Assembly (NCBI GenBank): GCA_024707255.1
Contig: JANQAC010000001.1
Location: 1,798,001 to 1,862,000 of the forward strand
Direction of reading: 5' to 3'
DNA: 64,000 bases
Source of the DNA: Asticcacaulis sp.
Lineage (GTDB): Bacteria > Pseudomonadota > Alphaproteobacteria > Caulobacterales > Caulobacteraceae
Under the pieces are notes generated by a model. The model was not told the DNA's origin and did no database searches. It saw only the letters and a program-made list of their open reading frames with translations. Both the position numbers and the translations under genes were made by a program. Within the stretch, counting starts at the first letter, position 1, and each line of letters begins with the position of its first letter. Shown here one piece after another: positions 63,787 through 64,000 of the stretch.

Positions 63787-64000
63787 ATGATAACGCAGAA
63801 CATGACCAGCCGGCGCGGTATGCTCAAGCTGCTGTCGGGCACAGTTATGGCTTCGGGGCTTATGGCCACGGCCGGCCGCGCGCAAAGCGCTTCAGTGGCG
63901 ACCGTTTCTGATGCCGCCATCGCCATAGATTTCGATCTTGGCCTGAATAGCCGCATCATTGCCCGGCAGAACGGCAAGGCGGTCGAACTGACCGACTTCG
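63787..64000 (+). CDS. Start of a Tat-exported protein, possibly a glycoside hydrolase; cut by window edge
   Basis: 71 codons are visible from ATG 63787, with GGGGAGG (63771-63777) upstream. The N-terminus MITQNMTSRRGMLKLLSGTV is a twin-arginine signal, ending near AGRAQSA. The mature start (AIAIDFDLGLNSRIIARQNG) resembles the N-terminal beta-domain of exported alpha-galactosidase-type glycosidases, but too little is seen to be sure. It diverges from the amidohydrolase and lies in the AgaR-type locus. Confidence 0.7.
   Translation, partial: MITQNMTSRRGMLKLLSGTVMASGLMATAGRAQSASVATVSDAAIAIDFDLGLNSRIIARQNGKAVELTDF

Overview
The window looks like chromosomal DNA of a GC-rich alphaproteobacterium, most probably a member of the Caulobacteraceae close to Asticcacaulis. 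The grounds are a TonB-dependent receptor of the Xanthomonas/Caulobacter carbohydrate type, an alphaproteobacterial LexA box (GTTC-N7-GTTC) near dinB, many Tat-exported carbohydrate enzymes and a high density of hybrid histidine kinases. The genus is an inference. No rRNA, tRNA, CRISPR, phage or insertion sequence was found.

Layout. 1-8 kb: a secreted prolyl oligopeptidase (cut by the left edge), a membrane-protein/winged-helix operon with its own tandem operator, phenylalanine hydroxylase and the matching pterin dehydratase, a Tat-exported sugar isomerase and an exported GH2 glycosidase. 8-17 kb: signalling and envelope stress, with a KdpE/KdpD-like pair without a Kdp pump, an operon of small membrane and acidic proteins (including a 26-residue peptide), a hybrid kinase/receiver/CHASE3-kinase operon, and DUF883, holin-like and CsbD genes. 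17-24.7 kb: a GH130 enzyme beside a glycosyltransferase fused to an alpha/alpha-barrel domain, a 2OG-Fe oxygenase-like protein, an alpha/beta hydrolase, and a Gfo/Idh/MocA-DUF72 pair. 24.7-28 kb: dinB with a LexA box, then moaA and mobA tail to tail. 28-35 kb: a five-gene kinase-CheR-CheB-kinase-receiver operon with no chemoreceptor, CheA or CheW. 35-41.5 kb: an NtrY/ActR-like regulatory pair divergent from an HlyD/MacB-type efflux operon. 41.5-46.4 kb: MOSC, APC permease and Rieske oxygenase genes, then a solitary Tad-like secreted protein overlapping a receiver gene. 46.5-52 kb: a hybrid kinase-HPt-EAL protein and a TonB receptor. 52-58.6 kb: a sugar isomerase lipoprotein, a FAN1-like nuclease fused to a DnaQ-type exonuclease, an isochorismatase-like hydrolase, small proteins and RidA. 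58.7-64 kb: a carbohydrate-uptake locus (TonB receptor, AgaR/DeoR regulator, amidohydrolase and the start of an exported protein) whose promoters share a TTTCGTTTT-type motif.

Seven histidine kinases and five separate receiver proteins lie in 64 kb. Six genes (at 28.9, 35.7, 49.25-49.3, 53.4, 56.9 and 58.3 kb) are each broken by one-base length changes, mostly in homopolymers, while the reading frame stays protein-like on both sides. I annotate them as single genes with frameshifts. The pattern fits sequencing or assembly error better than decay, but neither can be excluded from this sequence.

Three kinds of intergenic palindromic element occur: two CCTCCCC/GGGGAGG composites (5541-5688 and 26023-26157) and a 28-bp-arm CACGAAT element lying between the LexA box and dinB.
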